Source: Cercozoa sp. M6MM
Taxonomy: Eukaryota; Endomyxa: Ascetosporea
Assembly: GCA_040357565.1 (NCBI GenBank)
Contig: JBDODJ010000091.1
Length of the DNA stretch: 43,317 nt
Direction: 5' to 3' (one strand)
Shown here one piece after another: positions 23,501 to 39,333 of the stretch (position 1 is the stretch's first letter; every line of letters begins with the position of its first letter). The translations under genes were made by a program, and so were the position numbers. The notes beneath the pieces were generated by a model. That model worked only from the letters and a program-made list of their open reading frames with translations. It was not told the origin of the DNA and made no database searches.

Positions 23501-24578
23501 CAAACCGCCTGTTCTCCAGGTACCTATTGGGGTAAAGAAGTATGGGGGGCTAGAACTTTCCTGTTACTCTCCTCGCATGCAGTTGCTCACGGTAGCACAT
23601 GTGTGTCAAGCACTGCAAGCACTCCAGCTTGTCAGGCATATCGCTGCTGGGCTTCCGTGTGGTACCTGCTCTACCTCTAGGTGTATTGATCTAGTATACA
23701 TGTCACACACACACACAGGTATTGATGACGACAGCAGTGTCTCGGGTCAGTGCCAAAGCACGATGGACAAAATGCGCACACGCATTGTCTCCTTGCTGGA
23801 GGTGCTTGAGTTCTCTCTCACGTGATACGTATGTCTACCCAAACTGATGTGCCAACAGGCACATGTACGTGCGTGCATGACGCTCATTCCGACCAGTGTC
23901 ACGGCAGCTTTTGATGGAGGTAGAGCAAGCACACATAGCAACTCGCATTTCACAAGTCAATCAACCAGCTCACTCGTGTCAACAGTGGACGAAGCCTTGC
24001 GACTGTTGTACCGACCAGGTGACTCCTTGCGCTTCGTGTTCGACACTGATGTTAGCACAGAGTCGACCGGCAGCTTCGGCGCTCTCGTGCAGCACGTCAT
24101 CTCGGTCACTGCGACCACGCTGCAACAGCACATGGTCGAGACGTTGCATGCCGGCATCAGCTTTGACACTGCCATTGCGCGAACGCGCATGCTGCGCGAC
24201 AGTCTCATCGCCATCGTTCCTGAGGACACAAGGTACTTTCGTGTGCAGTGACTTTTTTTCTACTACTGTTGGCTTTTCCCCTCAATTGGCTCTTGTTGCA
24301 GGCACGAAACACTGCAACAACTGGTGTCAGCGACGATGCGTGCTGTGTTGGAACAGCTCAGGCAGCGCCGGCACCAGCAAAAGAACCGTCTGCACGAGGC
24401 TGGATACGGCAGCAACACCTCTGGCAGCACTGGTAGCTTCTCCTCGTTGTCTGCTAGAAGTACCAAGCTACTTGCCGCGGCTCACCTGCAACGCGTCGAC
24501 TTCGATCACGACGCTGCTGACAGTGACACTAGTAGTGACGAGGACGACCTATACGAAATGTCCTCCTTTTACGGGTAA
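20554..24578 (+). CDS. Unknown large helical protein, multi-exon
   Basis: A long chain of exons runs to the stop at 24576-24578. I do not recognise it. The N-terminal part is basic (SKKHRLRRQVRIRRRV, about 20800) then has CAG/CAA-derived low-complexity tracts at 20926-20996 and 21525-21590. Middle and C-terminal exons are rich in amphipathic helix, for example LRQFASLQLTLARSRVLAAF (about 21820), FFHRIWNEQLPQLLLVVPKE (about 22410), DREIVHVFDSVLAPYFATRA (about 22970) and LQQHMVETLHAGISFDTAIA (about 24120). The tail is Ser-rich and acidic, ending EMSSFYG. Such all-helical layout would suit a vesicle-tethering or scaffold subunit, but that is a guess. The start codon (perhaps the ATG at 20554) and many splice sites are unresolved. 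Introns are of the C-rich TTACCC kind. Confidence 0.5.
20926..20998 (+). repeat. CAG/CAA triplet repeat, probably coding
   Basis: Imperfect CAG/CAA units lie in an exon of the unknown helical protein. A second such tract is at 21525-21590. In the frame that continues into helical sequence they encode Thr/Ala; another frame gives poly-Gln. Confidence 0.7.
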
Positions 24579-24831
24579 ACGTTGTGTCGCACGCGCGTCT
24601 GCACCACATTAGCGTAGGTTCTCGTCATGATCAGTGAACAAGTAAAGCGGATCTTTTTAGCGTACATTTAGCAGCCTCAGCGCTGCGCTAGCCACCCCCC
24701 CCCCCCCCCCTGACGGGGAGGGATTGGCAGGGTACATCTCCTGCGCTCAGTTACGAGATACGGTTAATGGCCTCAGCAAATGCTGGCTGTCGAGTAACCG
24801 ACGGCATAACTGCCAACAAGGAAGAAATTGA
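24579..24831. other. Short gap between convergent genes with a C16 run
   Basis: A 16-C homopolymer at 24695-24710 is the only notable element between the convergent stops at 24578 and 24832. Confidence 0.5.
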
Positions 24832-29201
<4,370 letters not shown>

Positions 29202-29497
29202 GCCCGAAGGGTTTCCAGGCTAACTTAGCGCATAAAATGAGTCACTTTGCGAGTTTAACCAATTCAAACTTGGGTCAGTCGGTTTTGATTGTTGACCGTG
29301 CACAACCTCCAAGCATCACGATTTGAACTGAAACCTTGCACGGCGTGCGATGGAGACTGCAGCTCCTGCGTCAGTTGTACGGGGAAGCTGTGGTCTGGCG
29401 AGAGTAAGTTCAATAACTAAAAACAACTGAAATACGTCGGTACAAAAGAGGCGCGGGCCGGATGTCGAGTCGACACGGCGACATCCGGTCGAGTACG

Positions 29498-30957
29498 TCA
29501 TCTAAACTCCTGCCCGTCGAGGTCCTCGTCAGACTCCGAGAGGAAGGACTGTGAGAGCAGAGGCGTCGCTTCCTGCACTGCATCGTCTTCATCGTCGAGT
29601 GCCATGCCGGTGTTGATCTTGATGTGGTCGCTCTCGTCTTGCTGGACTGCATCCAAACAAAGCAGTGGATGGACTGAGACTGAGTGTGTCAAAACAGTGT
29701 GCTCACAATCTACCTCTACGACGTCGCTGTAGGATCGCGAGCCCACACAACAACAGCGACATCACCGACACCTGGATAAGGAACGCCGGCGTGAGGATGC
29801 GCCCGTTCTCGCCTGCGCAATGAGTCAGTCAGTGAGACAACTTGAGAAAAAAGGCAAATGAAAAAACGCACCGCCAACGTGAGCGAGCATTGCGCCAGCC
29901 GACACCGAACTGCGCACACGAACAAAAAACACAACAACATGCGGACAAAAGAACACTCCCCAACAAGGTCAACAGGGGTGATTTTACACATAGGCATACG
30001 GCGCCACTCCAAGACACATACTTGAGGCGAACAATAGGATCGGCACCTCCAGACTATGCAAGCAAAACAAGCACATCAATTTACCAAGACATTGTGTCAT
30101 GTGCGACAACGAGAAAAGAACGCTACAGAGGCAACAGGACGTTTAACAAGGCATGTGGTGTCACTGGAAGCAACCTGAGCGACAACAGGAGCAACCACAA
30201 CTCGGATTTGACGGACGTTGTGGTAGACACGCCACTTTCAATGTCTCGCCGCTGCTTTGGCTTTGGAAGCATCTGCCGTACAATATACAACAAACCCGAT
30301 ATTTAACTGCCTCAAACACTGACACGAGTCTGTGAAGTTTATACCTCGCGAAGTCGATTTAGTTCACCTGTGCAGCGGCCTGACAGCAGCATGGCTCCGT
30401 ATCGCTGCGATAGTGCGTAGGCACAGCAGGACCCCAGCGTCGCCAGTATGGTTGAAAGTGCAAAGCCTCGCACTGTTCCATACTGCCAAAAATAAAAACA
30501 AAAGGTATCTATCACATTATGAAACACAAAGTGGCGAACCTACCAAAGCACCTGCAGTTACGTTGAGCAACGTGCTACCAGGAACTGAGAAGGCCTGCTT
30601 AAACAGAAACGCCGTGCTGAAGGTCAAGAGCGCCACTGCAAGGGGAATCCAATAAAAAAGAAGCAGCCTGCTTTAAGCGAAAAATATGTACTGATGGGCT
30701 GCTTCCTGCGCACCTCTGCCATACTGGCACTCGTTTCCTTCAACTCATCCAGGTTGTGCGGCATCGAAAACGAGACGCCGCTGTCGCGAAAGTCTCGGCA
30801 TGACTGAGATGGACAATCGATGTCTTAGCAAATTATTGTACCTTCGCGAAATTGTTGTGCGAAGTAGAACAAGCACCACCGCTCCAGTTAGCAGAAAGAT
30901 GCCGATAATCGACAGCAACGCGCGCCTCTCAACGTTGCCGGACGATGACGACAACAT
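29498..30957 (-). CDS. TMEM41-like VTT/DedA membrane protein
   Basis: VTT proteins of the TMEM41/VMP1 group are ER phospholipid scramblases needed for lipid supply to autophagosomes and lipoproteins. Nine exons join in phase on the minus strand: 30957-30842, 30780-30692, 30635-30544, 30482-30345, 30272-30127, 30053-29988, 29909-29872, 29812-29714, 29646-29498, for 310 residues. Landmarks are an N-terminal membrane span, LLTFSTAFLFKQAFSVPGST, LLNVTAGALYG, the second span with CCAYALSQRYG, LLSLRLLPVTPHALLN (the conserved re-entrant loop), VPILFASSMCLGVAPYAYV and a final span. The C-terminal tail is acidic with PLLSQSF, a possible dileucine sorting signal. The start at 30957 gives a short N-terminus; an in-frame ATG at 31008 would add 17 residues. 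It stands 297 bases downstream of the acyltransferase start, same strand. Confidence 0.85.
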
Positions 30958-31432
30958 CTGATGCTGATCAGCGCGCACACACTGCGTGGACAGCACGTGG
31001 CACAACAACTGACACCAGGGTGAGCACGCTACAGTCGCTGTACAGTATTAGTTGTTTAAGCGCCTGCATTGGGATGATCAATCTCGATCGCGTGATGCAG
31101 CTTCGCCGATGGCAAAAAATGGACAGTGTCTGACAAAGTCCCAACACTGTACCCAGCAGCTTTAACCTAATGCTAGGTTTTAGTGTGTGCTTATACCAAC
31201 TTGCATTGCTGAGTTTTTCTAATTTCGAATTTAGTTAACCCAGTACACGACGATGAGCCCTGTTTTGTTGTGCCAGTGTGTGGTTTTTCTGGCTCGAGTA
31301 CGTGGCTTTCCGAGGTTACGAGCGGGTTTAAAACGTTAAGAACCATCTAAGTATGGACCTATAAACAGCTTTTAATGTCTCGAAGATCGGGCGGAATGGG
31401 CGGCGTTTTGGCACGTATTTTTTCTTCCAGTT
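30958..31432. other. Intergenic region upstream of the tRNA gene
   Basis: No convincing coding frame. It should hold the promoter of the TMEM41-like gene, but no TATA or CCAAT box is obvious in the right orientation. Confidence 0.4.
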
Positions 31433-31505
31433 GGTCGCGTAGCTCAGTCGGCAGAGCGTTGGTCTAATATGCCAACGGTCCTGGGTTCGCGCCCCAGCGT
31501 GACCA
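31433..31505 (+). tRNA. tRNA-Ile (anticodon AAT)
   Basis: The 73 bases fold as a full cloverleaf without intron. Acceptor arms GGTCGCG and CGTGACC pair (one G-T). The D arm is GCTC/GAGC, the anticodon stem TTGGT/GCCAA with loop CTAATAT gives anticodon AAT, and the T arm is CTGGG/CCCAG around TTCGCGC. The discriminator base is A and no CCA is encoded. The wobble A is expected to become inosine and read ATT, ATC and ATA codons. Five T at 31507-31511 directly downstream are a Pol III terminator. Confidence 0.95.
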
Positions 31506-31506
31506 C

Positions 31507-31511
31507 TTTTT
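31507..31511 (+). terminator. RNA polymerase III T-run after tRNA-Ile
   Basis: TTTTT begins two bases after the tRNA discriminator base, the usual Pol III termination signal. Confidence 0.8.
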
Positions 31512-32433
31512 AGAGCTACCGTGTATGGCCCGTCGCTTCACTGCGAGTAGGAGCGGCTCGCTGCCACTCTGCGAGCTTATCCACAGAAATGATGAGATCA
31601 ATAAGTGTTCGTCCTTGCAAATTAGTGGACCAGCGTAAGAGGTGCCATCAGCGGTCGAAAAATACTGCCACGCGTCTGCAATGCACACGGCTCCATCATG
31701 CAGGCGAAAGGCAATTGAGAATGTGTCTGTGTGCTGTAGTAAAAAAGTAATCTGGTTGACGATTCGCTATTTTCGATGCTTTGCAGCGTTCTCGCAGCGG
31801 GTGAATCTCGTCAAACAGTTCAAGAACGTTGGACACTGTGCCAAAACCACTATCACCAAACAGGCGAGCCTGCGTCACGTATAAATGTCAGTGGAAGAAC
31901 AGATTGTCACATGGAAAGGCGAAGTGCCTTGCCTGTGGGTCTTGCAAGACGTCGAGCTATCCGAGCCGCGAATCCCAGCACCGGCGGACGCTTCGAGAAA
32001 TTTTAAGTGCTCCGTCCCCGAAGAGAAAATGTAACAATTCTTCTTTCAGCGACTTCGTGGCGTTTTTACCATGATTAAAGCCACTACCACTAATGTGTGC
32101 ACTGCATCAGTACTAACTAACAGAGAAAACTACAACGGCAGAAAGCCAACTACACTTGAGACCGCGTTTCCCGCTCTCTAAAGCTCAGGTACTGTGCTAA
32201 TGTGTATTATACCAGTACTGAGCTTATTATAAATTCTAATAATTCACTCTGAAACAAAGGGAGGTCCAAAAAGTACTGTGATGTTTCACATTTGTGTGTG
32301 TTTTGCTCAGGATTTCTGATTTCCTGTTTCGATCGAATTTAAGGGGGCATTTTCACAGGAATCGTGAACAACCGCGACAGCATCTGCAGCTAAGAGGCAA
32401 CCAGACGAGTTATCTCACAGCGACACACACACA
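31512..32433. other. Intergenic region after the tRNA
   Basis: About 900 bases with only short frames on both strands, none with family-like sequence or matching splice sites. I see no gene or repeat here. Confidence 0.5.
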
Positions 32434-32964
32434 ATGCGGGGGTTCCGGGCATTCTCGCGCGCTACGCGCCACAGTCAGAAGTTTGCGTTCCGCGCGCGCA
32501 TGGCGGCGCCACTCAGCGTGGCCACCTCCACGCTCTCCAGGTGCACTATTTTAGGGTGTTCCGTATTGTTTGTCTGTTCTGGGAGATTAATCTGTTTTTT
32601 TGGGGCTTGGGTCAGTCGTCATGTTTTCGTGTTTGTCTAGGTCTTCGTGCTCGTTGACGATGTCGTTGGTGGACGCCGACGCGTCGTTGATGCTCGTTGG
32701 CGAGGAGGATGACGACGGTGGGTCGTAGTTAGCTACAGGCATTGTCCTCTCATTATTGACTTTGCCCGCGCTCTGTTGTTTGGTTGTTTGCTTTTTGCCT
32801 TGCCGTTTTGCTGTTTTGTTTTGTTGCTCTTTGGGTCTGTGTTGTTGTTGTTGTTTTCTTTGTTGATCGTACGTTGTGTGTGTTTGCGCGCTCGTAGGTT
32901 CCTGAGCCCCCTCAATGTGACTGACTTTGTGTGTGTTTTGCGCAGCATCAAAAATAAGTTGAGT
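32434..32964 (+). CDS. Tiny possible protein with mitochondrial-type N-terminus
   Basis: Exon 1 (32434-32540) encodes MRGFRAFSRATRHSQKFAFR and continues Arg/Ala/Ser-rich with no acidic residue, as in mitochondrial targeting peptides. It joins in phase to 32641-32717, which ends with the acidic VGEEDDD. The third exon gives a stop within a few codons whichever acceptor is used (about 32901 or 32946), so the product is about 63-66 residues. No family is recognised. Consistent phase across two introns and the Arg-to-acidic switch support a real gene; confidence is limited by its size. Confidence 0.35.
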
Positions 32965-33266
32965 CGACGATCACGTAGCATGCATACAATGATTGACAAC
33001 TGACTGTCCTCGCGATTGGTCGACTCGCAAGATTTTATTATTTTCTATTTTTTTACGGGATATCAGTCAGTACCCGACCGACTCCCAAGGGTAGATAGAG
33101 CGCACTATCATCGTTCGATCATGTCAGCGATTAACATGTGCACAGCAACGCAACTCAAATGATCGTCTCGCTCCGGCAACCGAAAAACGTGTGAGTGTCA
33201 TGCTTGGACATTTAAATCGCGAGGAGCACCAGCAGTGCTCGTATAGTGCAGTAACGTGCGTGCATC

Positions 33267-34340
33267 ATGAGTTACGCACAGTTGTACATCGATCGCCCTC
33301 AAGGGCCTCGCCGGTGCAATACTAGTTTTTTGTCTCGCGTGTTGTTTTTGCTGTTGTTTTTCTCACCTCTGCCTGCCTCTGCCTGGCAATCCCAATCGCG
33401 GATGATAGTTTATCTCTTATAGCATGCTGGGCGAAGACGACAACGAGGAGCCCGAGCCGCGAGAGTTCAAGCGTTCGCGACTTCGCATCGTTGGGGCACG
33501 TACATTGAACTGGCAACACAAGTAGGCATGAGTGAATGAGGTGAAAAATGCGCGTGCATGGGACAGGTCTGTCCAACGACGACAAAGGCGACTACGTGAC
33601 CTACCTGATCGAAGCCACACCGGCCGGTGGCGAGGTCAACTGCGTCGCCCGACGCTTCAGCGAGTTTGTCGAGGCACGCGAGGTGTGTGCCTGTGTGTCT
33701 GTGTGTCTGTGTGTCTGTGTCTGTGTGTCTGTGTCTGTGTGTGTGTGTGTCTGTGTGTCTGTGTGTGTACATGTGTGTGTCTGGAGACTGCTGATATCCA
33801 TCGACTTGGGTGTGCTATGTCAGGGAGCACTGTCGGAGTTGAAGTCAGCGTCATGTGGACTGCCGCCGTTGCCTGCAAAAACAGTGCGTCGTTGTTTTTT
33901 CGTTGTTATTTTGTGTGGCTATTTTGTGTGGTTTTTGTGTTGTTATTTTGTGTGGTTATTTTGTGTTGTTATTTTGTGTTGTTATTTTGTGTTGTTATTT
34001 TGTGTGGTTTTTTTGTGTTGTTATTTTGTGTGGTTATTTTGTGTGGTTTTTTTGTGTTGTTATTTTGTGTGGTTATTTTGTGTTGTTATTTTGTGTTGTT
34101 ATTTGTGGCTGTGCGCAGGTGATTCGTTTCACCGACGATGCCTTCGTGTCGCTGCGCTGTAAGCAGCTGCAGAAGTGGCTGGGTACTCCGCTGTCCTGTC
34201 ACCTCGGCCCTCTTGGCGGTAGCTTCCTTGCGACATGTAAGCCTTGGGTCCCCTTGTAGACGCCGTGCAGGTGCACACGGATGTCTTGCGTACCAGTGCG
34301 ATGCGGCAGTTCCTTTCCTTGCCCGAATCCTCCGAGGGTA

Positions 34341-34389
<49 letters not shown>

Positions 34390-34399
34390 NNNNNNNNNN

Positions 34400-34452
<53 letters not shown>

Positions 34453-36819
34453 CCCTTAACCCGCTGCCCCACCCGTATACCCTTTGGCAGAGGGACCGCT
34501 GTTGACGCCGCTGTTTGCACTGGCTGCCAAGGAGACCGATCCCGACCTGGCTGCGCTTGGTGTGTTCTGTTGGGAGGGGGTATGGGGGAGGGGTATAAGG
34601 GTATCGGGGTATGGGGGTATGGGGGGCTACAGACTGATGTACCCGTGTGTAGGCGAGCTGCGACACTGCGCTCTCACGACGTCGCGTGGCGCAGCGGCTA
34701 CGCGCGTGCGCTGCCTCTTCTCGCTGACGCTGAAGGAGACACGCGGCGCTCTCTCGGGCGCCTTTGCGCTCCACGACGACCTCTAGTACTTCTTTACCCC
34801 CATCTTACCCCCCTCCCCCTGTCGTAAGACCTTACCTCCACCCGGGGTAGTGTGATGTGCACGGGCGTAAACACGAGCGGTCGCAAGTTGGACCGCTTCC
34901 TGTCGGGTTTGTTCAGCGACAGTCCTGTCGCACTCGGACACGTCGTGCTGCTGCGCTATGGTGCCGTTTTGCGTTTATATATGTCTATGTATACATCCGT
35001 ATATGTATGTGTCTATATTGTTACACATGTATATATATATATATATATATATTTATATGTATATGTGTATATTTGTGTATGTATATGTGTAGTATATGTA
35101 TGTAAAACATAACATATACACATATACATATGCATATGCACAGATGGCGAGCACCTGCAGCGTGTCACTCAGATTGGTCTGGATGCCGAGATCTTCGCAT
35201 GTAGCTTTACCTTCCCCCTCCCTGTCTCTACTCCTTCCCCCTTACCCCTCGTCCATCCTCGTACCTTGTGTAGCGACATACCACGCCTCGTCGCGCTGCG
35301 TGTATCTCGCGTGTGCCGACGGCACCGTGCGCGTGGTCTCTTGTTTGACCCTGACCTCTGAGCCCTGACCCTTGACCCTTGACCCTTGCACCCCTGACCC
35401 GGTAGGTGCGTGTCACGGAGGAAGAAACGGCGCCGCTGCGTGTCTCGCTCACGCTGCGTTTCTTCGACAAAAACGCCGTCGCTGTCGACGTCGTCGATGA
35501 CGGTACTTTTGTCCTTCTGTACCTCCTACCCCACCCTTTCAACCCTTGCCCCTACCTTCTACTCTACCCTGCCCTTTGTTCCCCTTACCCTTTACCCCTG
35601 CCCTTTACTCTTTACCCCTCCCCTCTACCGCTCAGGCATCGATGCTGACGGCGAGGAAGGTTTCCGAGTCGTTGCTGTCTCCGACGTAGGCCCATATATA
35701 TATATATATATATATATAATCCTATTGTATATTTGTCTGTATATTCATATAAATATGGATTCATTATATATATATATATATTTTTTTGTGCATTTGTACA
35801 TTTATATGTGTATATGTAATATATTATTATTATTTTATGCACATATGTACGCACAGAGGTATGTGTGTGAGAGCAGAAGGGCGTGTGCGCACACGTGCGA
35901 GTGCCGGCACCGCTGCTGCGAACGGCGCCGCCGAACACGTCGCTCACGGCCTCGTGTCGCGAGGCCTTGTCACCGGCCTACCTGACTTCCATGGTGTCTT
36001 TTATTCTTACCCCTACCCTACTTACCCTCCCCTACCCTACCCTACCCTCCCCTACCCCTACGCCTTACCACCATCATTCCTACTGTGTTGACAGCAACTG
36101 CTACCACCAGCGACAGAGGAGCACTGTGCCTGGGTACTGGCCGGCGCCGTCAACTGCCGCGCACTCGTGGCCGAGCTGCACCGAGGCGACACTCTCACCG
36201 TCGGTATTCATACCTCCCTTGTCCCCTTGTCCCTCTACCCTTGTCCCTTGTCCCCTTGTCCCTCTCCCCTTGTCCCTTGTCCCCTTGTCCATGTGTATCC
36301 GAGGTAACACCGTGTGCGAGTAGCTGAGTTGAGACGTGCTGGCGAGGACACTGGCGGAACGTATTCTCTCTATTCAACTATATGTATATATATATATGTC
36401 CGGTGTATGCGGCAGAGTGAGAGCAGTGGCCGGTGTCAACGGCGTCTATGGCGTCGGCACCGAGGCCAGCGTGGTTGCCGGCTTTAGCGACGGCGTCGTG
36501 TGCCACTTCTCCGTGGACCGGTGCGTCTCCTGAACTTTCCTTCCTCCAGTTTTACCTTCCTACTGGCCCACCTTCCTGCCCGATTCTCCTGGTCTATGCA
36601 GCGACCGCGGTGATGACTGGTTCCTCGAGCACGATTACACGAGTACTTCAACCCCTCCCTCCCGACACAGACCAGTCTGTGTGCAGGTGTACCTTATTCT
36701 TATTGCTGTTGCCTCAGACGGCAGCTCATCGCCCGTGACGGCACTGGCCGTGTCTTCGTGCGGCCGCTTCATTGCTGCCGGTGCTCTAGCTTCCACTATA
36801 TCCACCGCACATGTCCGCG

Positions 36820-36869
<50 letters not shown>

Positions 36870-36879
36870 NNNNNNNNNN

Positions 36880-36928
<49 letters not shown>

Positions 36929-37097
36929 AGGTGACATGCAAGGCACACTGTGCCTGATCGACACGCACCCGCTGGTGCGGGAGACCGTGGCCACGTGGCC
37001 AGCGCACACCAAGGACGTCACGCGACTCTCCTTCGCCGTCACTGCCGCCGATCGGCCGCTCCTGCTGTCCACCAGTGGTACTCGCACTCTGTCCCTA

Positions 37098-37143
<46 letters not shown>

Positions 37144-37194
37144 GCTGATGGAGGTGCACGCGCCTGGGCCCTTGATCTCCAGCTGGAATACTAG
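33267..37194 (+). CDS. PX domain plus WD40-type beta-propeller protein
   Basis: The PX domain binds phosphoinositides on endosomal membranes; WD40 propellers bind protein partners. About twenty exons join in phase, the first being 33267-33313, 33423-33499, 33567-33682, 33824-33883, 34119-34182, 34260-34337, 34491-34559, 34653-34785 and 34851-34960. After MSYAQLYIDRPQGPR the PX domain runs over residues about 30-140: SRLRIVGAR, VTYLIEA, CVARRFSEFVEARE, GLPPLPAKT, LQKWLDAVQVH. The rest is beta-rich with propeller-like strands: VYLACADGTVRV, SVVAGFSDGVVCHFSVDR, PVTALAVSSCGRFIAAGA, GDMQGTLCLIDTH and LLLSTSADGGARAWAL before the stop at 37192-37194. The order PX then propeller is unusual. Two 10-N gaps lie in introns. 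Exons near 35830-36000 are the least certain. Confidence 0.75.
33683..33780. repeat. TGTGTCTG minisatellite in a PX/WD40 intron
   Basis: The intron begins at its GTGTGTG donor and continues as imperfect TGTGTCTG units. Confidence 0.85.
33897..34108. repeat. TTATTTTGTGTGG minisatellite
   Basis: About 210 bases of 12-15-base units (TTATTTTGTGTTG and TTATTTTGTGTGG mixed) fill one intron of the PX/WD40 gene. All three frames stay open, giving long meaningless Cys/Val/Phe frames. Confidence 0.85.
34344..34446. repeat. CT microsatellite with 10-N gap
   Basis: A sense-strand CT run interrupted by N at 34390-34399, inside a PX/WD40 intron just upstream of the TTTGGCAG acceptor at about 34490. Confidence 0.9.
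36219..36295. repeat. CTTGTCCC minisatellite in an intron
   Basis: Units of CTTGTCCC and CTTGTCCCC repeat about eight times in a PX/WD40 intron. A related pyrimidine-rich tandem, TGACCCT units, lies at 35348-35400 in an earlier intron. Confidence 0.75.
36824..36926. repeat. TG microsatellite with 10-N gap
   Basis: A sense-strand TG run with N at 36870-36879 fills the intron between the exons coding STISTAHVR and GDMQGTLCL. Confidence 0.9.
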
Positions 37195-37647
37195 TTACAG
37201 ATTATGCAGTCTCCGCTATGATTGAAGCAAAAAGAGAAAGAAGGGCTTTTTTAGATCGTCTCACGATTTTCACCGTGGGAAGATTCCATCTACAACTCCG
37301 TCTAGTTTGACGTAAATTCGCTTCCACAAACAGATTCATTTGATTCCCTCGCTTCGGCTTACTCTGTTCTTTTCACTGACAACCGTCAGTAACAACTTAC
37401 GGTACCGAGTCAGTTCAGTCTGCGAAGAAACCACCTTTAGTACCGGCCCTGAGTGAGGGTCACAATGTCCATCGGCTGCTTTGGGTGGGGCCATCAACTT
37501 CTATGCCGTACTGTGTTAGACTTAGTTATTAATGATTCCCCACGCAGGCAACCCGTAGGATGATAATGATGTCAGTAGAGTTGACTATGTACAAGCGAAA
37601 AACCTGTTGGCAGCTTTACAATTGTCGTCGGGGTGAGCGACGGGCGC
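37195..37647. other. Intergenic region with dispersed repeat copy C
   Basis: Between the convergent PX/WD40 and actin stops. Copy C of the dispersed repeat spans about 37408-37505. No coding frame is seen. Confidence 0.5.
37408..37505. repeat. Dispersed intergenic repeat, copy C
   Basis: Shares AGTTCAGTC, GAAGAAACCA, GTACCnG, GGGTCACA and GGGCCATCnAACTnC with copy A in order; shorter than A by internal deletion. Confidence 0.5.
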
Positions 37648-39014
<1,367 letters not shown>

Positions 39015-39333
39015 TGTTATGCCTGTGTGTTTGATACAAACAACAAAAAAGATGTGTGAGAGGGGGCAACTCGCTGCAAAGCGCGTGCCTTTGCAAAGCG
39101 CGTGTCGTTCTGCACCCTTCTTTTTTCTCTGCGTATTGTACATTAAGCCCACTTTTATTCACTAAGATCTGTTGAAAGCAAACCTTAAGCCGTGTTGAAC
39201 ACTACGAAACGCTATGATACGCTGTTGTGTTCCAGGGTGGGGTTTCGGCTCGTCGAGAACTTGATGCATCAAGCATGGCATTGGCAGCCAATAGGCCCTG
39301 CACTGTTGTTCACGAGTGTTCGTATACCAAAGC
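39015..39333. promoter_or_regulatory. Divergent promoter region of actin and the type I membrane protein
   Basis: The 319 bases separate two outward-reading start codons. The word TGCAAAGCGCGTG occurs twice as a direct repeat, 39075-39087 and 39092-39104, 17 bases apart. It may be a shared activator site. The leader exons of both genes probably also lie here. Confidence 0.45.

Noticed and set aside
31464..31688. Minus-strand frame of 74 residues near the tRNA
   Set aside because: It overlaps the tRNA-Ile gene antisense and has no family-like sequence or splice partners.
33855..34259. Long Cys/Val/Phe-rich frames as a membrane protein
   Set aside because: Produced by a minisatellite with no stop codons; the flanking exons splice in phase without it.
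34786..34788. End of the PX gene at the in-frame TAG near 34786
   Set aside because: A GTACTT donor overlaps that TAG and splices in phase to 34851, giving further propeller-like exons to 37194.
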